From NCBI RefSeq assembly GCF_023744375.2, contig NZ_CP146284.1:2976001-3040000 (forward strand): 64,000 nt of DNA, written 5' to 3'. Every line of letters starts with the position of its first letter. Positions within the stretch are counted from its first letter, which is position 1. The notes under the pieces are model-generated. The model had not been told where the DNA came from. It was given only the letters and a program-made list of their open reading frames with translations, and did no database searches. Below, piece by piece: positions 51,226 through 60,536 of this stretch. Position numbers and translations under genes: made by a program. Source of the stretch: Parabacteroides sp. AD58. GTDB taxonomy: Bacteria; Bacteroidota; Bacteroidia; Bacteroidales; Tannerellaceae.

Positions 51226-51927
51226 TCAGGCAAACAAGGATAGAATATACGAAATGACCGGAACCAGAATGGCGGTCATGATACCCATCAGACCGATAGC
51301 CAGCCCGCTCAATGCGCCTTCTACGGCTCCCAGCTGGATGGCGGCTGCCGTACCGACTCCGTGCGACGAAGCGCCTAAGGCCAATCCTTTAGCGATGCGG
51401 CTTTCGATACCCAGCACTTTCATAACGGCCGGACCGACAATACTCCCGAAGATACCTACCGCCACAACGATAACGGCCGTCAATGACGGAATACCGCCGT
51501 TCTTTTCAGAAATACCCATGGCAATCGGTGTCGTGACCGACTTGGGTTGCAGGGTGGCAATCAGCGACTGGTCGGCACCCATCAGCTTTCCGATGGCTAT
51601 TACGCTGATAATCCCGACGATAGCCCCGACAAAGACCGAGGTCAGGATCGAAACGACATTCCCTTTCAGGTATTTCATCTGTTCGAACAAGACATATCCC
51701 AGGGCAACAACCGAAGGACCTAACATGAAATGAATCAGGTGACTGCCTTGCTGGAACGATTCATATTCAATATCGAGCACTTCCAGGATGACGATGATCA
51801 CGAAAATAGAGGTGAGCAGCGGATGGAGCAGGCTCAGATGCGTTTTCTTATACAAAAGAGTAGCGGCGATATACGTACCGACCACCAGGGCCAGGTCGAA
51901 TATCTCAGAATGAACCAACGAATGCAT
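51226..51927 (-). CDS. lrgB: LrgB/CidB-family membrane protein
   Basis: This 233-residue protein has about six or seven hydrophobic helices and the LrgB motifs LLHPLLTSI, MLGPSVVALGYVL, LQPKSVTTPIAMGI and GLALGASSHGVGTAAA. With LrgA it forms a holin-like pair that in Staphylococcus affects murein hydrolase activity; in several bacteria and plants LrgAB/PLGG1 proteins move pyruvate or glycolate. The second role fits a fermenting gut anaerobe, but the sequence does not decide. It follows lrgA by 6 bp. Confidence 0.92.
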   Translation of the reverse strand: MHSLVHSEIFDLALVVGTYIAATLLYKKTHLSLLHPLLTSIFVIIVILEVLDIEYESFQQGSHLIHFMLGPSVVALGYVLFEQMKYLKGNVVSILTSVFVGAIVGIISVIAIGKLMGADQSLIATLQPKSVTTPIAMGISEKNGGIPSLTAVIVVAVGIFGSIVGPAVMKVLGIESRIAKGLALGASSHGVGTAAAIQLGAVEGALSGLAIGLMGIMTAILVPVISYILSLFA

Positions 51928-51933
51928 ACCGGC

Positions 51934-52275
51934 TTATTTTTTTCGTTTTTCGAATTTTTGTTGAACAAGGGCTACCGTAGCGATTACCAGAATGGTACTG
52001 ACTACACACGAAATCAGGATCACGGCCCAGTAATGAGAAATTACGCCGATCGATGTCATCAGTCCGACACCGGCGGGAAGGAAGAACAAGCCCATATTGT
52101 CCGTCAGCAGTTTGGAGATTTTATTCACATGGCATGGCTTTACCACCTTAAACGCCAAGGCTAAGAAAAGCAGAACCATCCCGATTACGCTTCCCGGGAT
52201 AAACCCGTGGATAAAATGGCTGATACACTCTCCTACAAAGTAGAAAAACATGATGTGAAAAACTTGCAATAACAT
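51934..52275 (-). CDS. lrgA: LrgA/CidA-family membrane protein
   Basis: This 113-residue holin-like protein has four hydrophobic helices, with the family motifs FIPGSVIGMVLLFLALAFKVVK and NMGLFFLPAGVGLM, ending in a charged tail (KFEKRKK). It is encoded just before LrgB and should work with it. A -7 box (TATCTTTG, minus strand, 52328-52335) lies 53 nt before the start. A second ATG (MFFYFVGE, 8 codons in) is possible. No lytS/lytR regulators are adjacent. Confidence 0.9.
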   Translation of the reverse strand: MLLQVFHIMFFYFVGECISHFIHGFIPGSVIGMVLLFLALAFKVVKPCHVNKISKLLTDNMGLFFLPAGVGLMTSIGVISHYWAVILISCVVSTILVIATVALVQQKFEKRKK

Positions 52276-52327
52276 AATCTTTTTGCCTAAACTAAATGCC
52301 TACTTATACACTATTTGATAACCGATG

Positions 52328-52335
52328 CAAAGATA
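52328..52335 (-). promoter_or_regulatory. -7 box of lrgAB
   Basis: TATCTTTG on the minus strand, expected start of transcription near 52321. Confidence 0.55.
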
Positions 52336-52402
52336 AGTTAGCAATTTGTAAAGATGTTCTACAACATGCTTAATTAACATGATTTTTAACATTCATTGAA
52401 AA

Positions 52403-52495
52403 ATGACCTGTTTCAAAACACGCCGGCTTTTTGTCAATTTGCGCCGGCTTTTGATGAATATACGCCGGCTTTTCATCAAAACAAAGGGTATTTGA
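52403..52495 (+). repeat. Triple 21-nt-spaced ACGCCGGC repeat, copy 3, with an open 30-codon frame
   Basis: Cores at 52420 (ACGCCGGC), 52441 (GCGCCGGC) and 52462 (ACGCCGGC) are exactly 21 nt apart, flanked by AAAAC, AATTT and AATAT before and CTTTT after. As 21 is a multiple of three, the units read as heptads in every frame; here an ATG at 52403 opens a 30-codon frame with KTRRLF, NLRRLLM and NIRRLF. Copy 1 has a stop in the same frame, so coding is not general. Confidence 0.7.
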
Positions 52496-52917
52496 AAACA
52501 AAGCTCCCGAGCATCAAAAACGATTCCCGTATCTTCCTTTTTCAAAACTCCCGACAATCGTCCGTGACTTATTTCCATACTTATCTTTCACCTTTCTTCT
52601 ATCTGCCTGATAGTCTATCAAATGAGGTGATTCAAGCCTTTTCCGTCTCCGGTTTTCTGCTGCGGAAAAGATCATACATTGTATAGATTCCATCATACAC
52701 CTATTCAAATAATAGAACATCGTGTTTTAATAAATAGAACAATAAACCTGTCTGCTAAAACCCATATATCATGCAATTCCAAATAGATAGCAAAAAGATG
52801 GGAAACTCCGGATATAAAAAACAGAATACATTTTTCTATAAATTGACCTTGCGAGGCTTTGCGAATTGTTGTTCCTTTGCAAGCGGAAAAAAAGAAATTA
52901 ATTGTTATCAAGTCTGA
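52496..52917. other. Intergenic region before the DUF4493 operon
   Basis: About 420 A+T-rich bases without a supported gene. Weak matches to the promoter pattern occur near its end (TTG at about 52841 and TTCCTTTG at 52869-52876), which would start the operon near 52883. Reading frames in this region are short and have no family features. Confidence 0.35.
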
Positions 52918-55491
52918 ATGGAAAATAAACTATTCTTTTGTGCTAATAAGGCCTTTATGTTGAGTCGCTTATTATGTTTTTGTTGTCTGTTTTTGGGGTT
53001 GTATTCATGTCAGGAGGAAGACAGCACGATATTGAATACCGGAAAATTAAGTTTTCAGATGGGGGTTGATACAACGTTGGTGGGTTCTTCATCAACGAGA
53101 GCTTCTAATATCCTTGAGCTTTCCGGTTTTGATGATCCTGATAGTTATAAAGTAGTGATCTCTCAGGATTCGGGAGTCGTGGCAGAATACGCCAGATTTG
53201 ATAAAATGCCGGCAGAGATTGAACTGGAAGCCGGTGCTTACAGTGTGGAAGTGAGTAAAGGAACCAAAACTGCCGCAGCTTTTAATTCTCCTTATTTCTA
53301 CGGGAAGCAGGATTTTACGATTGTCAAGGATATGACAACTCCGGTAGAAGTTACGGCTGCGATGGAAAACAGCCGGGTAACGGTCGATTTTTCGGATGAT
53401 TTTGTGGCAACGTATAAAGATTATACCTTGTCGTTCATGACAAACAAGATGACCTTGCCTTTGGTCTATGAAAAAGGGGAATATCGCCCGATGTATTTTC
53501 AGGCAGATGCCTCTGGTACTAAGCTGACGATTGGAATGGAACTGGTCAATGTGTACGGAAAGGATGTACAATATACGGCAACAACAACTATCAAGCAAAA
53601 GCAATGGACGAAGCTGACGGTTCGAACCGATGAAAAAGGGTTGAACGGTGTGGCTATTGATGTCGTACTGAATGATGAAACAAAAGAAACGGTGTATGTC
53701 AATATAGGTATTCCTGATTTTATGGAACAGTTGAAGGGAGCACCATCTATTTCAAGTTCATTCTTTAATTGGGATGGTAAAGAAACTATGACTGAACCTA
53801 CTATATTAGATCCTATGGATGCTAATACATTTACAAATATTCCTAATATATCAGTTTTAGCCGGTGGAAAAGTGGATAAAGCCATCTTGTCGGTAACTAA
53901 GGACGGTGAATCAGTATTGAATGTTGATTTTGCTAATCTGGAAGAAGAAAAGAAAGCCGAATTAGAATCTTTATATGCATTCGGCTTGCCTGAAACAATT
54001 AAGGGGCAAATGAGTTTTGATTTTAATCCTACAGGATTATTAAATTCTTTAATGCCTAAGAAAGATGTTAATGCTGAATATGTAATTTCTTTATCTGTTT
54101 CAGATGCTTTGCCAGAATCGAATACAACTACTAAATTAGTAAAAATAGTATTGAAAGAAGCGCAAGATCCTTCTTTTTCTGGATTGGATTTGATAGACGG
54201 AACTTATCAGAAATTTACTGAGCAAAAGTCTTTAAGGATTGTACATACATTAGATTTAGCATCTTGTTCATTTGTGTTGACAAATTCTTCGGATGAGATT
54301 ATTAATACTGGTGAAGTTGATTTAGTCACTGGAAAAACAACGGTTGAAGGTATTGATTGGCGAAAAACTGAAGATGCCTATTATTTAGATTTTACACCGA
54401 CGTGGTTAAATACGCTTCAAAGTGGAAAATTTACTCTATTTGTAACGGTAGAAGATATTGCTAGTATAAAGGTGGTAGAAAAAATACCAGTTTCTATAGC
54501 ATCAGTAGAATGGTTGACAACAGAAAATGATGTTTTTGCTAAACATATAATTTTAAGAGCAAAGGCATTGGATAATGATATTAGTGATATAAAGTTTATT
54601 TATGGAGATAAAGAAATAACAGAAGGTTTACAGAATGAGGGTGATGGCGTTGTTTCATATGTTCTTTCTGGTTTAAGATCTGGTGAACCACAAAAGGTTA
54701 TACTAGAGCATAATGGTATTCAGATAAAAGGTTCTTGGACAACTGAAAAAGAACAACAGTTACCTAATTCGGGATTTGAATTTTGGTGCTATGAGCAACC
54801 CCAATCAAATTGGAAACGTTGGTTCCCTTGGGATAGTAATAACGTAAATACCAGAGGATGGAACACTTTAAATCAGAAAACAACTTCTGATGAAAATGTT
54901 ACAGCATCAAACTTTGCTTATGTTAATAATTCAGGGACAATAGAAACGAATGATAAAAAAGATGGAGAAAAGGCTGCCTTAATTCGTACAATAGGTTGGG
55001 GTGAAGGTACAACAGCTCCTGGAAAGTTTATTGGAACGTGGGATGGAAATATAAAGAAAGCTGATTCTGGATATTTGTATCTTGGTGGTGAATCAGATAA
55101 TCCGGAAACTGAATATTCTCCTTATCCATTTCAATCTCGTCCCGCGGCCTTGAATTTTTATAGAAAGTATTTACCAGCAAGTGGTAAAAAAGTTAGTAAT
55201 GATAATTATGAGGTTTGGATAAAAGTTGAATATAGAAATGGAAATCAGGTTATTCTTTTAGGAGAAGGATATTTAAAGGAAGGTGGTAAAACTACATCTT
55301 ATGAGTTAAAAACTATTCCTATAACATATATAAATAGCTCATATAAAGCTACTCATTTATATATATTATTTAAATCAGGAGTAGAAACAGAATACGATTA
55401 TATGATTGTGCCCCCTTATAATGATTTATCTACTGGTGAGTATATCGGTAGCCAATTATACATTGACGACGTAGAATTAATATATGATTAA
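52918..55491 (+). CDS. DUF4493-type surface lipoprotein with C-terminal PCMD-like carbohydrate module
   Basis: This 857-residue protein has a lipoprotein signal (LLCFCCLFLGLYSCQEED) with acidic residues after Cys, suggesting surface display. Residues of about 35-245 are a DUF4493-like beta domain (TGKLSFQMGVDTTLVG, IELEAGAYSVEVSKG, FNSPYFYGKQDFTIV). The middle is a set of beta domains without names. The last 240 residues (LPNSGFEFWCYEQPQ, GSQLYIDDVELIYD) resemble the PCMD domain found in putative glycan-binding proteins of Bacteroidetes. The first 700 bp have ordinary composition, while the rest falls to near 20-25% G+C in places. An in-frame ATG near 52957 is an alternative start. First gene of a six-gene operon; stop overlaps the next gene. 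Confidence 0.8.
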   Translation: MENKLFFCANKAFMLSRLLCFCCLFLGLYSCQEEDSTILNTGKLSFQMGVDTTLVGSSSTRASNILELSGFDDPDSYKVVISQDSGVVAEYARFDKMPAEIELEAGAYSVEVSKGTKTAAAFNSPYFYGKQDFTIVKDMTTPVEVTAAMENSRVTVDFSDDFVATYKDYTLSFMTNKMTLPLVYEKGEYRPMYFQADASGTKLTIGMELVNVYGKDVQYTATTTIKQKQWTKLTVRTDEKGLNGVAIDVVLNDETKETVYVNIGIPDFMEQLKGAPSISSSFFNWDGKETMTEPTILDPMDANTFTNIPNISVLAGGKVDKAILSVTKDGESVLNVDFANLEEEKKAELESLYAFGLPETIKGQMSFDFNPTGLLNSLMPKKDVNAEYVISLSVSDALPESNTTTKLVKIVLKEAQDPSFSGLDLIDGTYQKFTEQKSLRIVHTLDLASCSFVLTNSSDEIINTGEVDLVTGKTTVEGIDWRKTEDAYYLDFTPTWLNTLQSGKFTLFVTVEDIASIKVVEKIPVSIASVEWLTTENDVFAKHIILRAKALDNDISDIKFIYGDKEITEGLQNEGDGVVSYVLSGLRSGEPQKVILEHNGIQIKGSWTTEKEQQLPNSGFEFWCYEQPQSNWKRWFPWDSNNVNTRGWNTLNQKTTSDENVTASNFAYVNNSGTIETNDKKDGEKAALIRTIGWGEGTTAPGKFIGTWDGNIKKADSGYLYLGGESDNPETEYSPYPFQSRPAALNFYRKYLPASGKKVSNDNYEVWIKVEYRNGNQVILLGEGYLKEGGKTTSYELKTIPITYINSSYKATHLYILFKSGVETEYDYMIVPPYNDLSTGEYIGSQLYIDDVELIYD

Positions 55492-55498
55492 GAATAAT

Positions 55499-56293
55499 AT
55501 GAAGCACTTATTATACACAGTAGCCATCCTATTGCTGGCAGCATCCTGTTCCAACGAAGAAATGGAACAGGTAACAGGGAGCGGAAAAGCAAAGATGCAA
55601 TTCCAGTTAAGTACAAGCGAATGTCCGGTGCAGATTGTTACCCGGGCAACACCGGTTCCGGATGTGGATAACTTTGTTATCTGTATAATCAATAAAGAGA
55701 CCGGGGAAGAAATCGAAAAAGATACATTACATATCTTAGAAGCCAATTCTCCGCTTTATTTACCGGCAGGAACTAAAGGCGTAACTTATACGGTGAAGGC
55801 TTATTCGAATGAGCCAACGAGTGGTAAAGCAGAGAGGAATAAACCCTGCTTTTATGCAGAAAAAGATACTTTGGTGTTACCCGATGAAACGGTAACAGTC
55901 AAACTGGAATGTAGTTTACAGCAATTTCAAGTATCCTTTGTCCCCAGTGCAGCCTTTATGAGTGCTTTTCGGGATGATAAAATGGTAGATGCTCAGGGTG
56001 GTAATAAGTTTAAATTGACAGTATCTGATGCCAACGAGAGATCAGTAGAATATAATTATACGAATTTGGATGAATCGGCTTATTTCGATGGCGATAAGAC
56101 ATCTCCCTATATTAAGATTCATGTGGAAGGAACGACCATCAAAGGTTTCCCGGTAGATTATACGGAAACGATTGAACCAAATAGTGAAGTTAATGATAAT
56201 AATCTGTTTGAAGCAAAAGAACATATTATTATTAACTTGGAGGTAGCAGAAAGCCAATCATTAAATATCAAAGCAACGCAGATTGAATTATGA
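55499..56293 (+). CDS. DUF4493-type lipoprotein
   Basis: This protein of about 264 residues has a short lipoprotein signal (HLLYTVAILLLAASCSNEE). A frame start at 55484 overlaps the gene before; the ATG at 55499 gives a tighter signal peptide. The mature part is one DUF4493-like domain: GKAKMQFQLSTSECPVQIVTRA, FVICIINKETGEEI, LYLPAGTKGVTYTVKAYSNE, CFYAEKDTLVLPDETVTVKLECSL. There is no C-terminal module, unlike its neighbours, so it may be the basic unit of the assembly. The stop overlaps the start of the next gene by 4 bp. Confidence 0.75.
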   Translation: MKHLLYTVAILLLAASCSNEEMEQVTGSGKAKMQFQLSTSECPVQIVTRATPVPDVDNFVICIINKETGEEIEKDTLHILEANSPLYLPAGTKGVTYTVKAYSNEPTSGKAERNKPCFYAEKDTLVLPDETVTVKLECSLQQFQVSFVPSAAFMSAFRDDKMVDAQGGNKFKLTVSDANERSVEYNYTNLDESAYFDGDKTSPYIKIHVEGTTIKGFPVDYTETIEPNSEVNDNNLFEAKEHIIINLEVAESQSLNIKATQIEL

Positions 56294-57618
56294 TACATTG
56301 GAGAAGAACGATAGGTTGCGGACTCTTGTCAGGTTTGTTGCTGGCAAGCTTTTCATCGTGTGAGATGAAAAATGAATTATGGGGGAAAGATCCGAATGAA
56401 CTTTCTCCGGATGAATCCGGTATTTTGGACTTACAATTATCCGTAAAAGAACCGGTTTACAATGGATTGGAAACGGAAACGCGTGCTTCCAACACTGATA
56501 AAATAATCGTACCGAAGGCCGAAGATTTGCAGGTAAAGATATTTAATGAAGCACAGGAACTGCAAGACTATTTTGAGTCGTATGCCGATTATGAAAAGGT
56601 TTCGGAATATATGGTAAAAGCCGGAACGTATTACGTAGAAGTTTCGACGGGCGAGAATTACGAAGTAACCACCGATTATCCTTATTATGAGGCGATAGAT
56701 ACTTGTCAGGTTAACGTACGAGAAGTGGCAACCGTGAATGCGGTTTGTCAGCTGCAAAGTGCCATCGTATATCTGGTGCCGAGTGCTGAGTTTCTGGAAG
56801 CTTGTCTGGATGATTATTCCATTACGATAACAAATGGTTCGGGTATTATTTCGATTGGGAAAGACGATCCGAAGATTGTATATGTACGTCCGGGTATGGA
56901 AGCAACAGTTACCATCCGTGCTACGGAGAAAGAAACCCAGACTCCCGTGATCCGTACATTTGTATTGGCCGATAATGAAGGTCATGTGCATGCTCAGGAT
57001 TTGTTCCGTGTCGAAATAAAAGATTTGGAAGAAGATATTATTCCGGATGAACCGGAACAACCTGATCCCGAACCTGATCCTGAACCTGATCCCGAGCCAG
57101 AGCCCGAACCAGAACCGGAAGAACCAACAACCGGTAAATTTACGATTAAGGTAAATCTGACGGTGAATGAAAATCCGGTGGATATTGTCGTTCCAAGTGC
57201 CGGTGGAAACGGTGGTAACATTGGTGGAGATGGTGATGAAGGAGACAGCGGAGATGATGGTGGTAGTGAAGAGGGTGTTACGATTTCTGGAGATCCTTCA
57301 TCTGGTCGGATTGAGGTTTCTGCACCGAATGGTATTGCGTCTATGACTGTTCAGATTACTTCTACAAATGCAGAGTTCTCGGGAATTATAGCGAGTATGG
57401 GATTATCAAGCTTTGATTTGACAAATTTGACTCCGGAGTTAGAAAGTGTGTTGGTAGATCAATTTCATATTGTTGATGGTTCTGTAAAGGGGAAGACGAA
57501 TGTGAATTTTGATGTTTCCACTTTGTTGGGGATGTTGACTTTTGAAGGGGAACATCATTTCTTGATAACAGTGACCGACTCAAAAGGTCATTCGGCTTCA
57601 ACCTCAATTGATAAATGA
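56290..57618 (+). CDS. DUF4493-type lipoprotein with acidic Pro-Glu/Asp linker
   Basis: This 442-residue protein has a lipoprotein signal (GLLLASFSSCEMKN), then a DUF4493-like domain (GILDLQLSVKEPVYNG, MVKAGTYYVEVSTGENYEV, YYEAIDTCQVNVREVATVNAVCQL). At about residues 255-280 a rigid acidic linker made of PDPE and PEPE repeats, encoded by 12-bp repeats, is followed by a Gly/Asp-rich stretch (GGNGGNIGGDGDEGDSGDDG) and a final beta domain ending HHFLITVTDSKGHSASTSIDK. The layout suggests a stalk that lifts a binding domain from the surface. The linker length may vary by repeat slippage. Confidence 0.75.
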   Translation: MIHWRRTIGCGLLSGLLLASFSSCEMKNELWGKDPNELSPDESGILDLQLSVKEPVYNGLETETRASNTDKIIVPKAEDLQVKIFNEAQELQDYFESYADYEKVSEYMVKAGTYYVEVSTGENYEVTTDYPYYEAIDTCQVNVREVATVNAVCQLQSAIVYLVPSAEFLEACLDDYSITITNGSGIISIGKDDPKIVYVRPGMEATVTIRATEKETQTPVIRTFVLADNEGHVHAQDLFRVEIKDLEEDIIPDEPEQPDPEPDPEPDPEPEPEPEPEEPTTGKFTIKVNLTVNENPVDIVVPSAGGNGGNIGGDGDEGDSGDDGGSEEGVTISGDPSSGRIEVSAPNGIASMTVQITSTNAEFSGIIASMGLSSFDLTNLTPELESVLVDQFHIVDGSVKGKTNVNFDVSTLLGMLTFEGEHHFLITVTDSKGHSASTSIDK

Positions 57619-57642
57619 CAAACGTATTAACAGGCAAAGAAG

Positions 57643-59769
57643 ATGAACTTTAAATATATCATAAGTAGTCTATTCCTTTTGTTTTTGGCTTTTGGAGCTT
57701 GTACAGAGGATGAACGAGGTTTGGAAACACAAGGTTATTTGGAACTGGGTGTTTCTAAAAATGTAGAAGTTATAACACGAGGTTTTGATGTAGAAGATCA
57801 GTCGTTGGCTGTGGATATTTGTGCCGGAGCGAATGATTCCATTGTGAAACATTTTTCCGATTATAATGATATGGCAGGCGATCGTGTTTTACTGGATGTA
57901 GGGACATATAAAGTCAAGGTAAGTTCGAACCCGACTTCCAAACTGGAGTTCGAACAGCCTACTTTCTATGGAGAAAAGACAAATGTTGCTGTTACAGCCG
58001 GAAAAACAACGGCGGTGTCTGTTGAATGTTTTTTAAGCTGTGTGAAAGTAACAACCGAGTTTACCAAACCTGTTCAAGATATGTTTGCGTCGGTAATAGC
58101 TCGCGTAAACGATAAAAGTGGTTCTTACTTGGATTATGGCCTAAAAGAAACCCGTGCCGGGTATTTTCAGCCGGGATATATCTTGGTGGATATGACCTTA
58201 ACCAATAAAGAAGGTTTGGAATTCAAAATGTCTAAGTTGATCGACAAGACAGAAGCACGTGATCATTATCACTTGGTATTTGATATGATTGAAAGTGGTG
58301 ATGATAATTCGGGTATGGACTTCGATATTACAATTGAAGACGATCCGACAAATGATGAAACTCATACAGTAACGATCCCATTACCGGAAACCGGTTATGG
58401 ACAAAAGCCGCCGGTCGTGAAGTTTACAGGTACAACAGATAAAGGTGTTGTAACAGTACCTCAAAGTGAACAGACAGATCCGAAACATCAAGTAACGGTT
58501 ACCGCTCAATCTGAAAATATTGGTATGCAAAAGGTTCAGTTATTGACACAAACAACTTCTGAGCAGTTTGCTCAAATTCCATCTGTTTTAACATTGTCAG
58601 AATTAACGCAAGATAGTAAGGAGTATGAAATTTTATCTGGCTTAGGTTTTGAATTTCCATTGGATTATTCAGATGATAAAGCAGAATTAGTTTATCATTT
58701 TACTCCTGCCAGCTTACAGCCGGGTGATGTTAAATTTACTCTCTTATTCCAAGATAAGAACGGAAAAATGTCTTCTGGTGAATTTACGTATAGTGTGAAA
58801 GGAGAATTATCAACAGAAAGTATTAACGGTGACGCCGAATATGTTTGGTCTCGGTTTGCACAATTACGAGGTTTTGCAGCAAATCCTCAATCAGGTGGCT
58901 ATTTTAAATATAAAAAGAGCTCGGAAACCGAGTGGCAAACAACGGGCGAGGTAACATTTGACAGTAATTATGCTTCTATCGAAATAAAGGAACTCACTCC
59001 TGGAACGACTTATGACTATATGTTTTGTCAAGGAGATGTAGAAGGTGATGTGTTATCTTTTACTACGGAAGCGGAAACAGAAGTTCCAAATTTATCTTTA
59101 GACGATTGGAGTGATCAATACACTCCGAATGGCTGGTGGGATTCTGGTAATAGTGGAACAAGTATTTTAGATTATTATTCTACGGTAAAAGAGATAGGAA
59201 GTAGTAGTAATTGTGTAAAGATGGAATCTTCTTATATGAATAAAACACTAGCTAAAAAGTTTGTAAGTGGAAATATATTTATAGGCAGTTATAAAGGCCT
59301 TTCTGGTTTTGAAGGAGTTCATTTAGATTTTGGGCATGAGTATTCGTCAAGACCTGCTAAATTAAAATTTCAATATAAGTACACATCAGCTAAAATTAAT
59401 GTTATCAATAATAATAGGGGATCTGCGACAGAAGAGAATGACTCTGGCTTTATTTATTTCTTGCTGACGGATAAGATCTATAATATAGATACTACTAATG
59501 AGAATTCATTTATCAAAGAGGAAAATTATTCTTCAGATGAACATATTTTAGCTTATGGCTCATTTACTATTTCTCAGTCTGTAACTGCATTTCAGTTAGG
59601 AGAAATTAATTTGACGTATAAGTCATTAGATAAAAAACCTACTCATATTATAATTGTTGCATCTTCAAGTAAAAAAGGTGATTATTTTACAGGAGGAGAA
59701 GGTAGTACTTTATGGTTAGATGAATTAGAATTGGTTTATCCCTCTTCAATAGATGAAATTAATAAATAA
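57643..59769 (+). CDS. DUF4493/FN3/PCMD surface lipoprotein
   Basis: This 708-residue protein has a signal with lipobox (FLLFLAFGACTEDE), a DUF4493-like domain (GYLELGVSKNVEVITRG, VLLDVGTYKVKVSSN, FEQPTFYGEKTNVAVTAG), a middle part, an FN3-like domain near residues 395-480 (FKYKKSSETEWQTTGE, IKELTPGTTYDYMF) and a PCMD domain ending HIIIVASSSKKGDYFTGGEG and STLWLDELELVYP. The PCMD part is clearly related to that of the gene at 60537. G+C falls strongly after about 58450. Its stop overlaps or abuts the start of the next gene (TAAATG). Confidence 0.8.
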   Translation: MNFKYIISSLFLLFLAFGACTEDERGLETQGYLELGVSKNVEVITRGFDVEDQSLAVDICAGANDSIVKHFSDYNDMAGDRVLLDVGTYKVKVSSNPTSKLEFEQPTFYGEKTNVAVTAGKTTAVSVECFLSCVKVTTEFTKPVQDMFASVIARVNDKSGSYLDYGLKETRAGYFQPGYILVDMTLTNKEGLEFKMSKLIDKTEARDHYHLVFDMIESGDDNSGMDFDITIEDDPTNDETHTVTIPLPETGYGQKPPVVKFTGTTDKGVVTVPQSEQTDPKHQVTVTAQSENIGMQKVQLLTQTTSEQFAQIPSVLTLSELTQDSKEYEILSGLGFEFPLDYSDDKAELVYHFTPASLQPGDVKFTLLFQDKNGKMSSGEFTYSVKGELSTESINGDAEYVWSRFAQLRGFAANPQSGGYFKYKKSSETEWQTTGEVTFDSNYASIEIKELTPGTTYDYMFCQGDVEGDVLSFTTEAETEVPNLSLDDWSDQYTPNGWWDSGNSGTSILDYYSTVKEIGSSSNCVKMESSYMNKTLAKKFVSGNIFIGSYKGLSGFEGVHLDFGHEYSSRPAKLKFQYKYTSAKINVINNNRGSATEENDSGFIYFLLTDKIYNIDTTNENSFIKEENYSSDEHILAYGSFTISQSVTAFQLGEINLTYKSLDKKPTHIIIVASSSKKGDYFTGGEGSTLWLDELELVYPSSIDEINK

Positions 59770-60528
59770 ATGAAACGAATAGCAATATTATTTTTAATAG
59801 CTATCCTATCTCCGATAGCTATCAATGCCCAAACAAAAATATTGGGTCGGAAAGTATTTGACAGAGGTATACAGAACCATACCTTTATTCCAAAAGGACA
59901 ATGGATGGTAGGTTCAACCTTCTCGTATTCAGAACATGAAGATGGAAACTTTTCCTTTATGGGATTGTTGGAAGATATCGAAAGTACCGGTTATTCCTTT
60001 CGGGTAAGCCCATTCTTCGGATATTTCATCCGGGATAATGTGGCGATTGGTGGCCGTTTTGCCTACAAACGTTCTTATACCGATTTAGGCAATATCAGTC
60101 TGGACTTGGATGAAGACTTGAACTTCGATATTTCCGATTTGAAATATTTGGAACACGAATTTTCAACGACTGGGTTTGTACGTACTTATATGCCTATTGG
60201 AAGGAGTAAAGTGTTCGGCTTGTTTAATGAAGCACGTTTGACCTATAGTTACGGTCAGGGTAAAAACTCATCCGGAGAAATGGGTACAGCCGATTATTCC
60301 GGGACTTATCAGACGGTTAATAAGTTACAGATCGGTATGTGTCCTGGTTTGACAGCATTTATCACCAATTTTGCCGCTGTCGAAGTTTCGGTAGATGTAT
60401 TAGGTTTTGATGTGAAATGGACGGATCAGGTAACCAATCAAGTAGAGACAGGTTCGCGTCGAAGCAGCTCGGCCGACTTTAAGATTGATTTGTTCTCGAT
60501 CAATTTGGGTATGAACTTTTATTTTTAA
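59770..60528 (+). CDS. Predicted outer-membrane beta-barrel protein
   Basis: This 252-residue protein has a standard signal peptide (IAILFLIAILSPIAINAQ) and no lipobox. The mature part has alternating strands of the outer-membrane type (GQWMVGSTFSYSEHEDGN, FRVSPFFGYFIRDNVAIGGRFAYKRSYTDLG, KLQIGMCPGLTAFIT) and ends with an aromatic residue (INLGMNFYF), the outer-membrane insertion signal; about 8-10 strands fit. It is the only barrel in an operon of lipoproteins, so it may anchor, assemble or export them. It has no TonB box or OmpA domain. Confidence 0.8.
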   Translation: MKRIAILFLIAILSPIAINAQTKILGRKVFDRGIQNHTFIPKGQWMVGSTFSYSEHEDGNFSFMGLLEDIESTGYSFRVSPFFGYFIRDNVAIGGRFAYKRSYTDLGNISLDLDEDLNFDISDLKYLEHEFSTTGFVRTYMPIGRSKVFGLFNEARLTYSYGQGKNSSGEMGTADYSGTYQTVNKLQIGMCPGLTAFITNFAAVEVSVDVLGFDVKWTDQVTNQVETGSRRSSSADFKIDLFSINLGMNFYF

Positions 60529-60536
60529 GTACGGTC

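Noticed and set aside
51226..52275. LrgA/LrgB as prophage holin genes
   Set aside because: No other phage genes nearby; the two-gene arrangement is the ordinary chromosomal lrgAB pair.
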